Below are positions 21,971-34,102 of a stretch of DNA of 64,000 nt, piece after piece. This DNA is from Manduca sexta. Taxonomy: Eukaryota > Arthropoda > Insecta > Lepidoptera > Sphingidae. The DNA is taken from NCBI RefSeq assembly GCF_014839805.1, contig NC_051119.1:4891245-4955244 (forward strand). Direction: 5' to 3'. Under the pieces are notes generated by a model. That model had not been told where the DNA came from, made no database searches, and saw nothing but the letters and a program-made list of their open reading frames with translations. Position 1 is the stretch's first letter; the number at the start of each line of letters is the position of its first letter. The translations under genes were made by a program, and so were the position numbers.

Positions 21971-22671
21971 CCATTAATAATGAATGTTAGCATCAAAAAT
22001 CTCAGTTTCCCTTTTCTGGTTGTTTGGTCATTTTGTAGTTTAATGTAAATATGGCGTCTGCGTGTGTGTATTTCTGACTGAAAGTTGTTGTCGCTGCGAC
22101 GAATTCTCTTAAAAATAGTAGTGGCATTACGGCGTGTAAAATTCAAATGACTATATTGATACTTATTTTGTTCGAAACTTACACGTTTTAATTTTACATC
22201 TACAGTTCGAGTAATTTATTGTTTGATGTATGGTTTCATTTAGTAACGCAATGTCAAAATGACCCTGTATATAAGGTTCCTTTGCAGTTCCTCGCCTACT
22301 CATATAAAAGTCGTTGCATTTTCGAGTGAAAGTAAATGTGATAATGTAACGTCTGGATGAAAGAATTATTAGAATACGACTTTAGGCTAATCGTTTTTTA
22401 AATAATTACTCATAATACTATGTGTCTATATGTTTTGGAATTTACGCGCAGGAAAATGTAGCTCATTTAATAATTAATTAGGTGCATCAATTTATCCAGT
22501 GTAGATACGATGACGAAATATGCGATCATCAGTGATGTCACATCGTCTTTTCCAAAAGATGTTTTTGTTTTTCAATTCTCTGAACTATATTGTAGTTTAT
22601 GCACAAACCGAACGTTGTCTCGCCGTGTACCTATAGGTGCACAGTCGTCAGCATTTTACGTTGCTGTCATT
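21971..22671. other. AT-rich spacer
   Basis: No gene was recognised. A stretch of about 250 bp (about 22020-22260) resembles 26210-26450 (GACTGAAAGT, GCGACGAATTCTCTTA, TTCGAAACTTACACG), so it is an unnamed dispersed repeat. Confidence 0.5.
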
Positions 22672-22800
22672 TTTAACCGAGTTAAAAAAGGAGGTTATCA
22701 ATTCGACGTGAATGTTTTTTTTTTTTTTTTGGTATATTTGTTACCTCAGAACTCGCTCATTTATGAACCGATTTGGAAATTTTTTTTTTATTCGAAAGAA
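22672..22800 (+). repeat. Short dispersed repeat (AACCGACTTC family)
   Basis: AACCGAGTTAAAAAAGGAGG and TTATCAATTCGACGTGAATG match the copy at 18.46 kb. The open frame crossing it is T-run driven and not considered a gene. Confidence 0.6.
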
Positions 22801-22984
22801 TACCTCCAGATCGGTCCGATAATATTTTTTTTGAAAATCGCTTTAGTATTTTGGTTTAAGAACTAAAAAAAAAACAGAATTATTATGTCGTCAGAATGAA
22901 CAAAATCGTGAATTTTGCTTTCGTATGACATTTTTAGTAATGTTTTTGCATTGGATTTAGTTAAATGTAATTGTAACATACTTA

Positions 22985-23072
22985 TATATAACATCACACC
23001 ATTTCCCCGTATCAGGGGTAGGCAGAGGCGTCAATTTTCGCCGCGTTAGTCGTATTGCGGGCGAAATACATT
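22985..23072 (-). repeat. SINE D-like fragment
   Basis: TAACATCACACCATTTCCCC and GGGGTAGGCAGAGGCGTC resemble the family D tail. Further fragments follow the foldback at 24343-24420 and 24478-24580. Confidence 0.55.
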
Positions 23073-24283
23073 TAGTCCATTGAAATGTTACATTTTTTAG
23101 GCCTTACCTTGCGTTTTTTAGAGGACGCAATTTTATTTTTTTGAAGTGTAGGGGGGGTCAGTCTAAAGCTAAAACCAAGTTTGTGGGGTCGCCACCCTTG
23201 TCCCACGGCCGCCATCTTGAAAATAGGGGTTGAAATGGTTTTTACGATGTATCTCTTAAACTATTTATCTGACAAAAAAAAATTATAAACATTTTTTGTT
23301 GCAAATTAAATTCTCTACAACTTTGATCTAGTAACTTTTGTCGTAGAACTATAAATAAAAAAGTTATGAGCGAAAATGTTAAGAAATTCAATGTTAAGCA
23401 ATGTCCATTGCAACGTCATCAGAACGTGTGTTTATAAGGTTCATAATACTTTTTTTGTATTCTCATTAATACCCAAATACCCAAGGGACCATTAGGGAAC
23501 AAAAGAACATCTGCCTGCTATTATTATTATTATTTCTAACCTCTGTTATTGTAAGAATAGCTGATAATATTATGTTGAAATTGTCGTTCAACTTATATCT
23601 TTTAGGTGTGCTACATATTTCTGTACGTGCGGATGTATTTTATTCTGTTTTTAATTGTGAAGACGATTTCGAATGATTTTAGACACGATTTTAACTTTAG
23701 TGAAAACTACTTTTTTTATTAGCATTTTGACTTTTAAAAGACTTTTAAAAGTCAAAATGCTAATAAATAACTTACTTAATACAACTTCAACACAATATTA
23801 TCAGCTATTTTTACAATAAGAGAGGTTAGAAATAATAATAATAATAGCAGGCAGATGTTCTTTTGTTCCCTAATGGTCCCTTGGGTATTTGGGTATTAAT
23901 GAGAGTACAAAAAAAGTATTATGAACCTTATAAACACACGTTCTGATGACGTTGCAATGGACATTGCTTAACATTGAATTTCATAACATTTTCGCTCATA
24001 ACTTTTTTTATTTATAGTTCTACGACAAAAGTTATAAGACCAAAGTTGTAGAGAATTTAATTTGCAACAAAAATGTTTATACATTTTTTTGTCAGCTAAA
24101 TAGTTTAAGAGATACATCGTAAAAACCATTTCAACCCTTATTTTCAAGATGGCGGCCGTGGGACAAGGGTGGCGACCCCACTAACTTGGTTTTAGCTTTA
24201 GACTGACCCCCCCTACACTTCAAAAAAATAAAATTGCGTCCTCTAAAAAACGCAACCCCAAATGTAACTTTTCAATGGACTAA
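23073..24283. mobile_element. 1.2-kb foldback element with arms of about 500 bp
   Basis: Both ends read TAGTCCATTGAAA inward. The arms (about 23073-23570 and 23790-24283) pair almost throughout by eye, including ACAAGGGTGGCGACCCCA-type and CCCAAATACCCAAGGGACCA-type blocks. The centre is a perfect 25+1+25 palindrome (23716-23766). The left arm carries about 120 extra bases near the loop. No coding sequence was found. A transcript would fold into a long double-stranded RNA. Confidence 0.85.
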
Positions 24284-24342
24284 TTAGTCGTGTATTGGCA
24301 TTGGGTTTTAGTTGAGTCTACATCTTACATACATACGTATAT

Positions 24343-24580
24343 ATATAGCATCACACCTTTTCTCCTTTTCAGGGGTAGGCAGAGGCGTAACATTTCAGCA
24401 CGATAGTCGTACTGTAAGAGAAATATATATATTGTGTTTTTATGTTTGGTTAGGTTGAATCTACTGCTTACGTACATATATAGCATCAAACCTCTTTCCG
24501 TTTTCCGGGGTGGGCAGAGGTGTAACTCCTCAGCGCGATAGTCGTATTGTGAGCGAAACACAACTACGCCATCGAGACGA
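24343..24580 (-). repeat. Two SINE D-like fragments in tandem
   Basis: ATAGCATCACACCTTTTCTC and ATAGCATCAAACCTCTTTCC each lead into a GGGGTAGGCAGAGGCG-type block and a GTCGTA block. The second ends in CAACTACGCCATCGAGACGA, the A-box end of a tRNA-like head on the minus strand. Confidence 0.6.
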
Positions 24581-24787
24581 TCTATTTTTGAAAAACACAA
24601 AAAAATAAAAAATAAAAATAATTTTAACAAAAAATTAAACCGCATTCGAAAACCACTCAAAACCAAACAAATAATTATTGTTATTTTTTTATTTTGAGTC
24701 ATTTGGATAACGTTTTATAAGTAAATAAAACTGGACTCCGATGTGGCAATCCTAACCGCCTCCTAAGTGTGTATTATTATATTATAC

Positions 24788-24880
24788 TAGCTTTTGCCCA
24801 CGACACTGCCCGCGTGAGAATGTTTATCCGGGATAAAGTTTTCGGTTATAAAAATCACGCTACACATTTGCCCGGGATAG
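24788..24880 (-). repeat. Helitron-like terminal fragment
   Basis: CTAGCTTTTGCCCACGACAC, GCCCGCGTGAGAATG and TATCCGGGATAAAG match the CTAG-ended family better preserved at 43149-43328 and 48216-48357, in reverse. Confidence 0.5.
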
Positions 24881-24899
24881 CACTTTAATCGTTTACTGA

Positions 24900-25175
24900 G
24901 CGCACGCAACGGAAGCTCGAGACTTTCCCGCCCTCACACCCACCACTACAACTCCTGTAAGCCAGGATCACCAGTGACACGCGTTATGACACCGAGCAGT
25001 GAAGCTCGGCGAGTCTCAGGGAACACTAATATGTCATTATCCCCCAACGAAATTAATCAAATAGAAAGATAGGGAGGAGTTGGAAATATTAATTGTCCAC
25101 TTCCCTCCAGAGCAATGCGGGTGACAAAATCATGATGTAAGGAGGCGATTTAACCTCAAGGATAGGGACGTTTAC
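24900..25175 (+). repeat. Interspersed repeat M
   Basis: CCCGCCCTCACACCCACC, ACTCCTGTAAGCCAGGATCA and ACACCGAGCAGTGAAGCTCG (a small hairpin) recur at 44393-44655, and in reverse at 58690-58905. Confidence 0.75.
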
Positions 25176-25534
25176 AAACGCAACGGAAGCTCTCAAAAGT
25201 AATAAATTTTCCCTGTTATTGCAACATTTTTCATTACTGATCCGCTCCTATTAGTCATAGCTTGGTGATATATAGCCTATACAGAAAAAAGCGCTATCCA
25301 ATATTCAAGGAACTTTTTTATTGTATCTCTTTAAAATTATGCTAGCTTTCTTCTTCTGTCTTGTGAATTTACAGCCTGGTATTGTTTACTATGGCGATTA
25401 TGGATTATTATTATTATGGAAAACCCAAAATTGTATTAACCATATAGATTACTTAATTACTGAAATATGAAACTGGAAAATAAGAACAGTAAGCCCCCTG
25501 GTAAATCATCAAATATCATTAATTAATGAATCTG
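25176..25534. other. AT-rich spacer
   Basis: No feature was recognised. Confidence 0.35.
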
Positions 25535-25880
25535 TCCTCTCCTCAACGAAGATCAACCAGGCACGCAGGAGATATTATAGTGCACAAGTGTGTGCGCAAC
25601 ATACAGGTGCATTCTCTGTTCCTTCACTCTCATAGCCCGGTGAGACAGCAATTTGACATGACCGGAGAGGGATCAGGCGCAGGACCAACGGCTTTACGTG
25701 CTTTCCGAGGCACGGGGGTATCACACCGACAACTTCCTAACTCCGAGCTGCGACCGAGTAATTTTAAGATGGAAAAACCCACTCACATTTATTTTGACCC
25801 AACTCGGGATTCGAACCCCGGACCTCAGCGCGGTAGTCGTACTTATACTGTGTACAATTACAACTACGCCACGGAGGCAA
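25535..25880 (-). repeat. SINE family C, with tRNA-like head
   Basis: On the minus strand the head GCCTCCGTGGCGTAGTTGTA precedes CGGGGTTCGAATCCCGAGTT (B box). The body ends near the AGATCAACCAGGCACGCAGG end. Confidence 0.85.
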
Positions 25881-26820
25881 TCAAATATAATACATAATAA
25901 ATAAATTTTAATACTATATCATAAATAAATAATAATAATCCCGTTAATTTATAATGACCGTATAATATCCAAACATAACAGGAATACGTAACGAAAAACA
26001 CAAATATAATCATTATATTCGACATAAATTTGAATTCTACGTATAGGGATAGTGTTACATTATTCCCACTCATCACTCTATCATTATAAGTGTCATGTAA
26101 GCAAAGACATTATACTATACTAAATGAAACCACATACTCGTCTTCATCTTTACTGACATTGTGCCAAATATCATCCATTAATAACGTATATTTCCAACAA
26201 AAATCTTGGTTTTAGTTTTCTGAATTTTGGATCATTTTGTAGTTTAATGCGAATATGGGTTACGCGTGAGTGCATTTCTGACTGAAAGTATGATGTTGCA
26301 GCTGCGACGAATTCTCTTAGAGTAGTAGTAGTGACATTAGTGTGTGTAAAATTAAAATTACTTTTTATTAATATTCGTTTTGTTCGAAACTTACACGCTT
26401 TAATTACATTTACGGCTCAAGTAACTTATTGTAGAGAGTTGTGATTTTGAACGCCTAATGCACTATGCCAAAAGTCCGGTGACACACCCGTAACGTTCGG
26501 TTGGTCGGTGAAGTATTTATTATGTATTTCTGTTAAATAATAATTCAGTATCGAAAATTGTGGTCATTTAATTATTAATTCGCGGAACATAAGATATATG
26601 TGTTTGAGGTAGGGCTGCCATCGCCTCAATTGCCGACGCCGGATGAACACGGCAAAAATCCCGAACATTTGGGCGAAATATGGTTTTTTCCCCGGAAACC
26701 TCAGAAAAAATATGTTTTGCAAAAAAAAATTAAGACATCAATATATTTTTTTTATTCTTTTATACATGCGGGTTACTTTGAATGAAATTTTAACTAAGAT
26801 TTATTTCAATTTATCGCTTA
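25881..26820. other. AT-rich spacer with an unnamed repeat
   Basis: Part of 26210-26450 resembles 22020-22260. No gene was recognised. Confidence 0.4.
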
Positions 26821-27142
26821 ATAATATCAGCCCTGTATTATATATTTGCCCACTGCTGAGCACGGGCCTCCTCTACTACTGAGAGGGATAAGGCCTTAGT
26901 CCACCACGCTGGCCTAGTGCGGATTGGTAGACTTCACACACCTTCGAAATTCCTATAGAGAACTTCTCAGATGTGCAGGTTTCCTCACGATGTTTTCCTT
27001 CACCGCTAAAGCGAACGATAAATTCACAAAGAATACACACATGATTTTTTTAGAAAAGTCAGAGGTGTGTGCCCTTGGGATTTGAACCTGCGGACATTCG
27101 TCTCGGCAGTCCGTTCCACACCCAACTAGGCTATCGCCGCTT
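26821..27142 (-). repeat. SINE family A, full length
   Basis: Reverse orientation: ends in AACTAGGCTATCGCCGC, contains GGATTTGAACCTGCGG (B box complement) and begins with AATATCAGCCCTGTATTATA. The open frame across it belongs to the repeat. Confidence 0.9.
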
Positions 27143-27961
27143 CGCATTTATCGCTTATGTGTGTAAAAATTTGATTATCCCTGACAACAAAACTTTTTAA
27201 AAACCTCTGGAGGACGGCCCCCGCCCTCCAAACTAGGACAAATCCGGGGAATTCTGGACAGATGGCAGCCCTAGTTTGAGGAAACTAGTAAGCTAAAGCT
27301 TTTATAAACCGCAATAATAAAACAACTGAAGTTAAAGCTAAAGTATAAGCCATAGGGGTCGCCACATATAACTTTAGATCAAGATTCTCTACTAATTTGG
27401 AGATGAGCACCTTTTACCAGAATGTACTGATACCTCAGACCCTTATAGCCAAATTAGTTTAAAAATCCTATCTCTAGTTGTTTCGTATCAATACAAAATG
27501 TTACCAATTTTAAAACTTTGCGGTTAATTCAGTGAGTAAATATCAAAAATAATAATTAATTACTAATACAAATTACGTAAAAAAACTTAATTAAGTATTA
27601 ATTCATTGAAAATACATTAAAATCGAAAAGTAAAGATAACGGAATAAAATACATTGTGATGATAACCCGGGGACTAGCTACCAATCTAGTTTAATTTGGA
27701 TCAGTATTGGTGAGTTGCCTTAAAACTCCGCATTCGTTGATTTCCAAACAGTTTCTTCCAGTACCGGGCGGATAAAACCCTACGCCACTAAACAATATTG
27801 GAATAATCTTCGCCACTTTGTTCTTCTTTTATATTAAGTATCCTTTATATTGTGATTTCGCTAATTTCGAGTAATAATAGCGAATATAAAACAAAATGAG
27901 ACTATAAAATCAGATCGCCATTTTGTCAATCCTTCGCAAACTTTCACATTTATAAATAAAC
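27143..27961. other. AT-rich spacer
   Basis: No feature was recognised apart from a short GC-rich patch at 27210-27270. Confidence 0.35.
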
Positions 27962-28190
27962 TACCTTTCGCTCGCGGCTTCGCTCGCGTGAAGGAGTTTT
28001 CCGGGATAACTTACTTGATATGTATCGTTATATTATGACCAAATTACACAAAATACTATGTGTTATTCTGATGTATAACCAATATTACTGAAAAGCTTCT
28101 TCCAAATCCGTTCAGTAGTTTTTACGTGAAAGAGGAACATACATACATCCCTACAGCCATCCTCACTTTCACATTTATATTAGTAGGACA
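27962..28190 (-). repeat. Helitron-like non-autonomous element, degenerate
   Basis: On the minus strand it starts TCCTACTAATATAAATGTG and ends near GCGAGCGAAGCCGCGAGCG followed by AAAGGTAG, a mutated CTAG end. The interior has AAAACTACTGAACGGATTTG, typical of these lepidopteran repeats. Confidence 0.5.
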
Positions 28191-28549
28191 TAAGTGTCAT
28201 TAACTTACACCTTGATGAGCAACATCCATCCAAACTAAAACGACGTGTCATCGGTAAACCCGAATCGCCCAGAACATTGTCTCTGAGCAAGAACATAGTG
28301 TATGTGCTGTTCGTCATGCACGGCCGCTTTTCTGCGAAATGTTCGATTTCTGTTCGATGCATTATATTTTTTAGTGTGACGAGCGATGCAATGTTTCTGA
28401 GTTATTTAATGTTTTCATTGTTGATGCGCAATCGTATCACTTCCCATTAGTCTGGTGGCTTGCTTTCGTCATTTTATTAGAAAATGTTTAGGAATTGCAA
28501 TTATATATTAATTTGTAACTTGTATGCAGTAGGTTGTTTATTTTGCAGG
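28191..28549. other. Unassigned spacer with a 60-codon open frame
   Basis: A minus-strand frame (28362 down to 28180) encodes MTRRFSLDGCCSSR near a donor-like GTGTAAGT. No partner exon is visible, so it is not called as a gene. Confidence 0.25.
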
Positions 28550-28830
28550 GGCGGCTGTGGAAGTAGACTTAGACATTTCCGTCAGAGGAAGCTCGCAGTC
28601 GTCCCTAATGCGCCGAAGAGGGCCACCGCGGAGTTTTAGTTGGTATGCCGTGCGTTGTATATAGGTTAGGGACTCGGCCCGGCGGTCGCCTGAAGATTGA
28701 CATCAAATCCGGGCGGCGCAATGCCGGGTCGTAAGGCACGGTGACCCCAACATAACCGCTCAGTCGCCCCCCACGAAGGCTGAGCGGTAGTCATAAGACA
28801 CTTTCTCCGCGAAAACAAAAAAAAAGATTG
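28550..28830 (+). repeat. GC-rich retroelement 3' fragment
   Basis: ATGCGCCGAAGAGGGCCACC, AACATAACCGCTCAGTCGCC and ACTTTCTCCGCGAAAACAA followed by an A-run. The last block recurs at 57930 and the first in diverged form at 61070, so this is a dispersed LINE-type tail. Confidence 0.6.
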
Positions 28831-29274
28831 TTTATTTTATTATAATATGATAATCAAACATAAAAAATATAAAACCAAGGACTTTTTATAGGTATAGGTA
28901 AGAAAATAAATTATTTTCTAACCGAATGACGAACAAGGCTCAGGAACGTAATATAATAAAGTGAACTTTTGCAGAGGTACAATAATTATAAAAGTGTTAA
29001 AATTATATTAACAACATGACACGCTTCTAATGTATCGCATGCTTCGCAGTTCACACTCCGCCTCCGACGCTGACTGACTGTTCGAATGCCCGCGCATTAT
29101 ATATCGGGTTCACAGTTCACAATATCCAATTGGCTGAGCGCGCATATTTCGTCAATGGTAGTGAATTCCCGAAGTAACCCGAGGTTTGAAGGTGGCTAGG
29201 CCCGTTACAATAACAATAATTATACATTTAAATATCAATTTCCAACATAATATCAACTCACGAGACCATTGATT
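28831..29274. other. AT-rich spacer
   Basis: No feature was recognised. Confidence 0.35.
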
Positions 29275-29400
29275 CTTAAAGCTACAATGTCCTTCAAACT
29301 GGAACATAACAGTGACTTCACACTGTTGCTTAAAGGCAGAAATAGACATTGCGGTGGTACCTACCCAGACGGACTCTCACATAAGAAAGACCTACCTCCA
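29275..29400 (+). repeat. Repeat E, 3' fragment
   Basis: TACAATGTCCTTCAAACTGG, GACATTGCGGTGGTACCTAC and CGGACTCTCACAT match the end of the copy at 40.14-40.44 kb. Confidence 0.7.
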
Positions 29401-29499
29401 TAAATGGGCTCCAACACAAAACGAAAATATCTTTAATTCGCAACAATAGTTGATATTAGCGCGTTCAAATAAACAAACCATTCAGCTTTATAATATTAT

Positions 29500-29826
29500 A
29501 TAATAATAATATCAACCCTGTATTATATACTGTTCCACTGTTGGGTACGGGCCTCCTCTACTACTGAGAGGGATTAGACCTTAGTCCACCACGCTGGCCT
29601 AGTGCGGATTGGTAGACTTCACACACCCTCGAAATTCCTATAGAAAACTTCTTAGGTATGCAGGTTTCCTCACGATGTTTTCCTTAAACGTTCAAGCAAG
29701 TGATAAGTCACAAAGAATACACACTTAATTTTTTTGAAAAATCAGAGGTGTGTGCCTTTTGGGTTTTGAACCTGCGGATATTCGTCTCGGCAGTCCATTC
29801 CACAACCAAGTAGGCTATCGCCGCTT
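29500..29826 (-). repeat. SINE family A
   Basis: Reverse orientation, from ATATCAACCCTGTATTATAT to CAAGTAGGCTATCGCCGC. Moderately diverged. Confidence 0.85.
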
Positions 29827-30499
29827 TTTAGATATAATATAACAGTACAGAAGTATATTTATAGAAAGCTTTGAATGAATCGTGTCCCGTCATCGCAATG
29901 CACATAATAATTTTTATTCATAAAAGGACATCGTCAATGAATTATTGGATTCGTGTGCCATACCCGCAATACAGGGGGCATTCCCTACGGTGCGGTATTT
30001 ATAAATATACCGCCGCCTTATAGTCTAGAAAACGAGTTCAAAAATACAATCGAATTGAAATACGATTGAATTACTCCTTTATTTTGAAGTCTGTTAAAAA
30101 GATGTTAAATCTTGTTAACGCGCCCAAATATATGCCATGGCTCATTTGGTTTGGAATGATGTTTAGAAAAAAATCTTAAGGATTGAAATGAAGAAAAAAA
30201 TATTTAGTTTTTTTGCTAATAATTCAAAAACGATTTATATTTTAGTAAAAAAAGAAAACGACTGCAGACTTCATTGTCACGTGCCACGTGAGAAGTCCTC
30301 AACGTTAATAAATATAGGAATTATAATATTTATATCACACTCTCTCTATGGAATCTTCCAGGCCCTTTATATTGCCCATCCGTATCAATACGATATAAAC
30401 ACGGGTAAAATCTCATATCTCGCTGCGCAGACACTTACGGTTAGTTGTGGGAAAATTAACAAATATTAATTAATCAATACCGAGAATATGGTTTGATAA
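29827..30499. other. AT-rich spacer
   Basis: A 93-codon open frame (30188-30469, plus) has no recognisable domain and lysine/isoleucine-heavy composition typical of AT-rich DNA. It is not called. Confidence 0.3.
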
Positions 30500-30563
30500 A
30501 TTAAACAAATTAGATAACTGTTCACAAGCCTCTGCCTGTGAACAGTTATCGAATTTGTTTAAT
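30500..30563. repeat. 27-bp near-perfect hairpin, 10-nt loop
   Basis: Arms 30500-30526 and 30537-30563 pair with a single mismatch around AGCCTCTGCC. The stem contains GATAACTGTTCACA/TGTGAACAGTTATC. Size and loop fit a minimal pre-miRNA or a small foldback; expression is unknown. Confidence 0.6.
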
Positions 30564-31293
30564 TGTACGGATGACGGATCGCACGTTTTGTTACTACGAA
30601 GTGTTACGGATCCGATGACGGATTCGACGACGGATGCGATCTGTTCATCGCAATATTTCAGACATGAAATTTGTAACAACTTATAGTTATATTTTTTAAA
30701 ACCATCTACGCGGAATAAGATGAACTGCTTTCTTAAAAAATATAATATGGGGAATTAATGCTACCACTTAGGTAAGCTACAGAACGGTGACGGATCCGAA
30801 GTAATTTGGTAGTAATGTTAAATCCGAAGTTTCTCGTTTCTTTGTTTCGGACCGACGTTACCATGGATATTGCGTAAGATGACGTCATACCTAATGATAT
30901 GACCTCATTATACCGTGGAGAAATTCTGTGGATTGAACAGGTAAATTTTTAAATACACATAGCCAATTAAATATGTTTTATGTATCGTGGCTGTATGATT
31001 AATGATACGTTTGCCTTTACAGGAATATACTTCTTTGGAGGTGTAGTAGTACTTATTGCCTGCGTAACAACTACCTCTCAGGTGATATTAGTTTTGCCTG
31101 TTTAATATTAACCCAGAGTTTGGAATTTATGTCGCAGTTGTTATACATAATTTCAGTATTCTTTTTTTTGTTGTGTTGGACGGACTTTTATAGTGAATGA
31201 TATAGCAGGCGAATTAATTATTTTTGGATTTGATTTGTTTCAACTTGTCAAGCCCAATCGACTATTGTACATCTGTAATCTATAGTTAATCTA
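30564..31293. other. Spacer with short GACGGAT repeats
   Basis: GACGGATC, GACGGATTCG and GACGGATGCG recur at 30568-30640 and again at 30788. No gene was recognised. Confidence 0.4.
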
Positions 31294-31490
31294 AGCGGTG
31301 ATAGCCTAGTTGGGTGTAGAACGGACTGCCAAGACGAATGTACGCAGGTTCGAATCCTAAGGACATACACTTCTGATTTTTCTAATATGATGTGGGTATT
31401 CTTTTTCAATTATCGCTTGCTTTGCGGCGAAGGAAAACACCCTGAAGATACTTACATACTTACTTGAAAACTTCACTATAACAATTTTGA
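31294..31490 (+). repeat. SINE family A, 5' part
   Basis: Head AGCGGTGATAGCCTAGTTGG and a perfect B box (GGTTCGAATCC). The copy fades after CACCCTGAAG, so the 3' half is lost or strongly diverged. Confidence 0.8.
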
Positions 31491-32929
31491 GGGTAATTTT
31501 TGTATGATGTTAGCAAAGGTATGGTGTACTCATATACGGTAGTTTTCAATAACCAATCACAATCACAATCTTTAATCCGTTTTTGAGAATGAACAAATAA
31601 GTCATTTGTAAGCTTGTCAAAAAACCTTTGATCCTGATGCGTCCATTTTTGAGATAAATCGATTAACAAGCGTTTGGAATCGCTTATTGAAAATGGCAAA
31701 AAATGACAAACTGCTTACTAACTGTAAAGCAATGTCAAGATATCCCATTATATCTATAGCCAATGCTATTTTTAAAAAAGTTGTAGATGAATTTTAAACA
31801 GTGTAAGAGTGGCACACTAAAAATTTGTTAGCACGATCGACTTCAATATCGCAACAGCATCTATTGAAGTTCTTCAAAAAATGTTCTAGACAAACACCAT
31901 TTTTTTTGTACACATCGTGAAAGCAAAGTAAAGAAAAAATATTATAATGATAATTATGATATGCCATCTCACTTCCCCGTGTTATGTTGTAGTTTATTAT
32001 AATTGTTAGGGTATTTATATGTTGGATTATGATTATTTTTTAAAAGCCAAGTTCACTATAGACGTTTTCATATTATACTAAAACATTGCACACAGCTATA
32101 TTTTGGTGAATCTCATACAAATCGTTCAAAGATCGGCATCACCGCGTCTGGTATGGATTGACCTTAAATAAGAGGATTCAAAGTGCACATGCACTCATAG
32201 AATCACTGACTCGACATAACTCATAAATAACAAATATATTATGTTCTAAAATTGGACAGAATGATTCAGTTTTGAGACTTAAGCGTATATTTTTAATAAG
32301 AATTGTGAGTATAATTAGCATATTGTAGGGACAATACCAGTTTTCCGGAACTGTAATGTATTTTTGAGAACAAAATCATACTTTTCGATAGCTTTGGGAT
32401 TTATTAATATATTTAAGATGAATTGTGAGCATAAATAGCATTAAGTTATAGGGACAATAGCAGTTTTCCGTAACTGTTTGTGTTTTAGAACAGATGAAAT
32501 GAGTTTTTATTATACATTTTAAATGACACACATCGGTCACGTATCGTGTTGCTAAAAATGATCCGTGAATATCGTAGATTGCGCCAAAAATCTTTACGTT
32601 TAAGTCACTTTCAATAAAAGACACCAATCATTTTATTCGTTCTATCTCAAATATGAATCAGAAAAAGTTTTCTTGACATATTTACAGATGAGTTATTTTG
32701 ATTGGTTCATTCTCGAGATCGGATTTAAGATTGAAATTAGGATCGTTCATTATAAAAATGGCTGTATATCGATGACTCTCACCTATTAGTTCGTAAATCG
32801 AAAAATAAGATTTTACAGGGGAGCTATTTTAATGAATATTATGCTTTTGTTAAATATAAAAAAAAAATTACCTTTAGTTCTTAAAAAATATCTTCAATAA
32901 TGAAAAATATAGTTCTTTTTAATATCAAT
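31491..32929. other. AT-rich spacer with a local duplication
   Basis: GGGACAATACCAGTTTTCCG (32329) and GGGACAATAGCAGTTTTCCG (32452) sit in segments repeated about 120 bp apart (AATTGTGAG...ATTAGCAT). No gene was recognised. Confidence 0.45.
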
Positions 32930-33060
32930 CCTCGCGCGCTGCTCAAAAGCTTTTGCGTTGCGCCCGCGCATATCGCCCCGCGCTTCCTCAGTGTCCAAAT
33001 AGTTCTCTCTCGGGGTGCAAGCGCGCGCGGGCGCGGCTCTCACGCCTGAGCCTACACTGT
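32930..33060. other. GC-rich island, possibly part of a solo LTR
   Basis: CGCGCGCTGC, TTGCGCCCGCGCATATCGCC and AAGCGCGCGCGGGCGCGG stand out sharply from AT-rich flanks. They are followed by a T-rich tract. The layout recalls an insect LTR, but no matching partner, TG...CA ends or coding region could be shown. Confidence 0.3.
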
Positions 33061-33820
33061 TTTTTTTATTTATCTTGTGCTGTTCTAATTATTGTTTGTT
33101 CAGTATATTAAAAGATTGAATTTATCATACTTTACATCTTATACTCTTTATTTCTTTACACATTACGTGGCATTGAAACGCATGTCGGGTACAACAGGTC
33201 ATCTATAAAATGACATCAGCTTTGTTGTAATACATTCGACGCTATGTCCCAATTACCTGAATGGGGAAATACGACGTGCAAAGTCCAATGTTTTGAGGAT
33301 ATTAGAGAATAATACAAACTGTGGCAGCAGCTCTTTTGGGTTCAGATTTAATTAAATTATAACATTATTTCAAAGCATATTATAATAGCCCGTACACGAT
33401 TTAATTAAAATTAATTCCGCAAAACGGAATGAATTCAAGCGGTCGCACGTCGATGCGCTGCCCGAGATCGCCTTTCTATAACACAAGCCGAACTATGTGA
33501 CATGTAATTTTTTACCACGACAGATATAAAACTTAGTTCTGCTACTGAGCGGGACGTGTTGCTGGTTACCAGAATAAAATGTTACTGCAGGACAGGGTCA
33601 ACCCGTGTAGAGAATTTCATCCAAATCCGTTCAATTGTTCTTATGTTTACTTCTAACAAACATCAAAGCACTCTTACATACTTTACCATTTATAATGAAA
33701 AGCTGGATTTAAAAAACTATGATTAAGTATTGCGTAAATAGGGATAGAATCTCTTGGACTACAATTCCACAGACGTATTGAACGAATTATTTAAGACTTT
33801 TTATTCCTAAAATTTGCTTT
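33061..33820. other. AT-rich spacer
   Basis: The block CATCCAAATCCGTTCAATTG at about 33620 marks a worn Helitron-like repeat. No gene was recognised. Confidence 0.35.
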
Positions 33821-34027
33821 TGCTAAAGAATTATGTGTGTATTCTTTGTGAATTATCGGTTGCTTTAACGGTGAAGGAAAGTGAGAAGTTCTCTATAGGA
33901 ATTTCGAAGGTGAGTGAAGTCTACCAATCCGCACTAGGCCAGCGTGGTGGATTAAGGCCTAATCCCTCTCAGTAGTAGAGGAGGCCCGTGCTCAGCAGTG
34001 GGACAGTATATGATATTATTATTATTC
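33821..34027 (+). repeat. SINE family A, 3' half with an internal deletion
   Basis: From TATGTGTGTATTCTTTGTGA through AGGCCAGCGTGGTGG to the CAGCAGTGGGACAGTATATG tail. About 20 bases of the usual body are missing after GGTGAAGGAAA. Confidence 0.75.
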
Positions 34028-34102
34028 CTAACATTGTATAGAAATCTATTTAACATGCAGATATAAGTAATTTTTTCCAACTTGTTCAATAACAAACCAC
34101 AT

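Noticed and set aside
22510..22866. 118-codon open frame rich in Phe
   Set aside because: Driven by T-runs in a dispersed AACCGACTTC-type repeat. No conserved domain was seen.
28180..28362. 60-codon minus-strand frame with RRFSLDG and a donor-like GTGTAAGT
   Set aside because: Could be a first exon, but no promoter pair, partner exon or recognisable protein was found. Kept only as a spacer note.
32930..33165. Solo LTR of a gypsy/BEL element
   Set aside because: GC-rich island plus T-rich 3' part looks LTR-like, but no TG/CA ends, target duplication or second copy was seen. Listed only as a GC-rich island.
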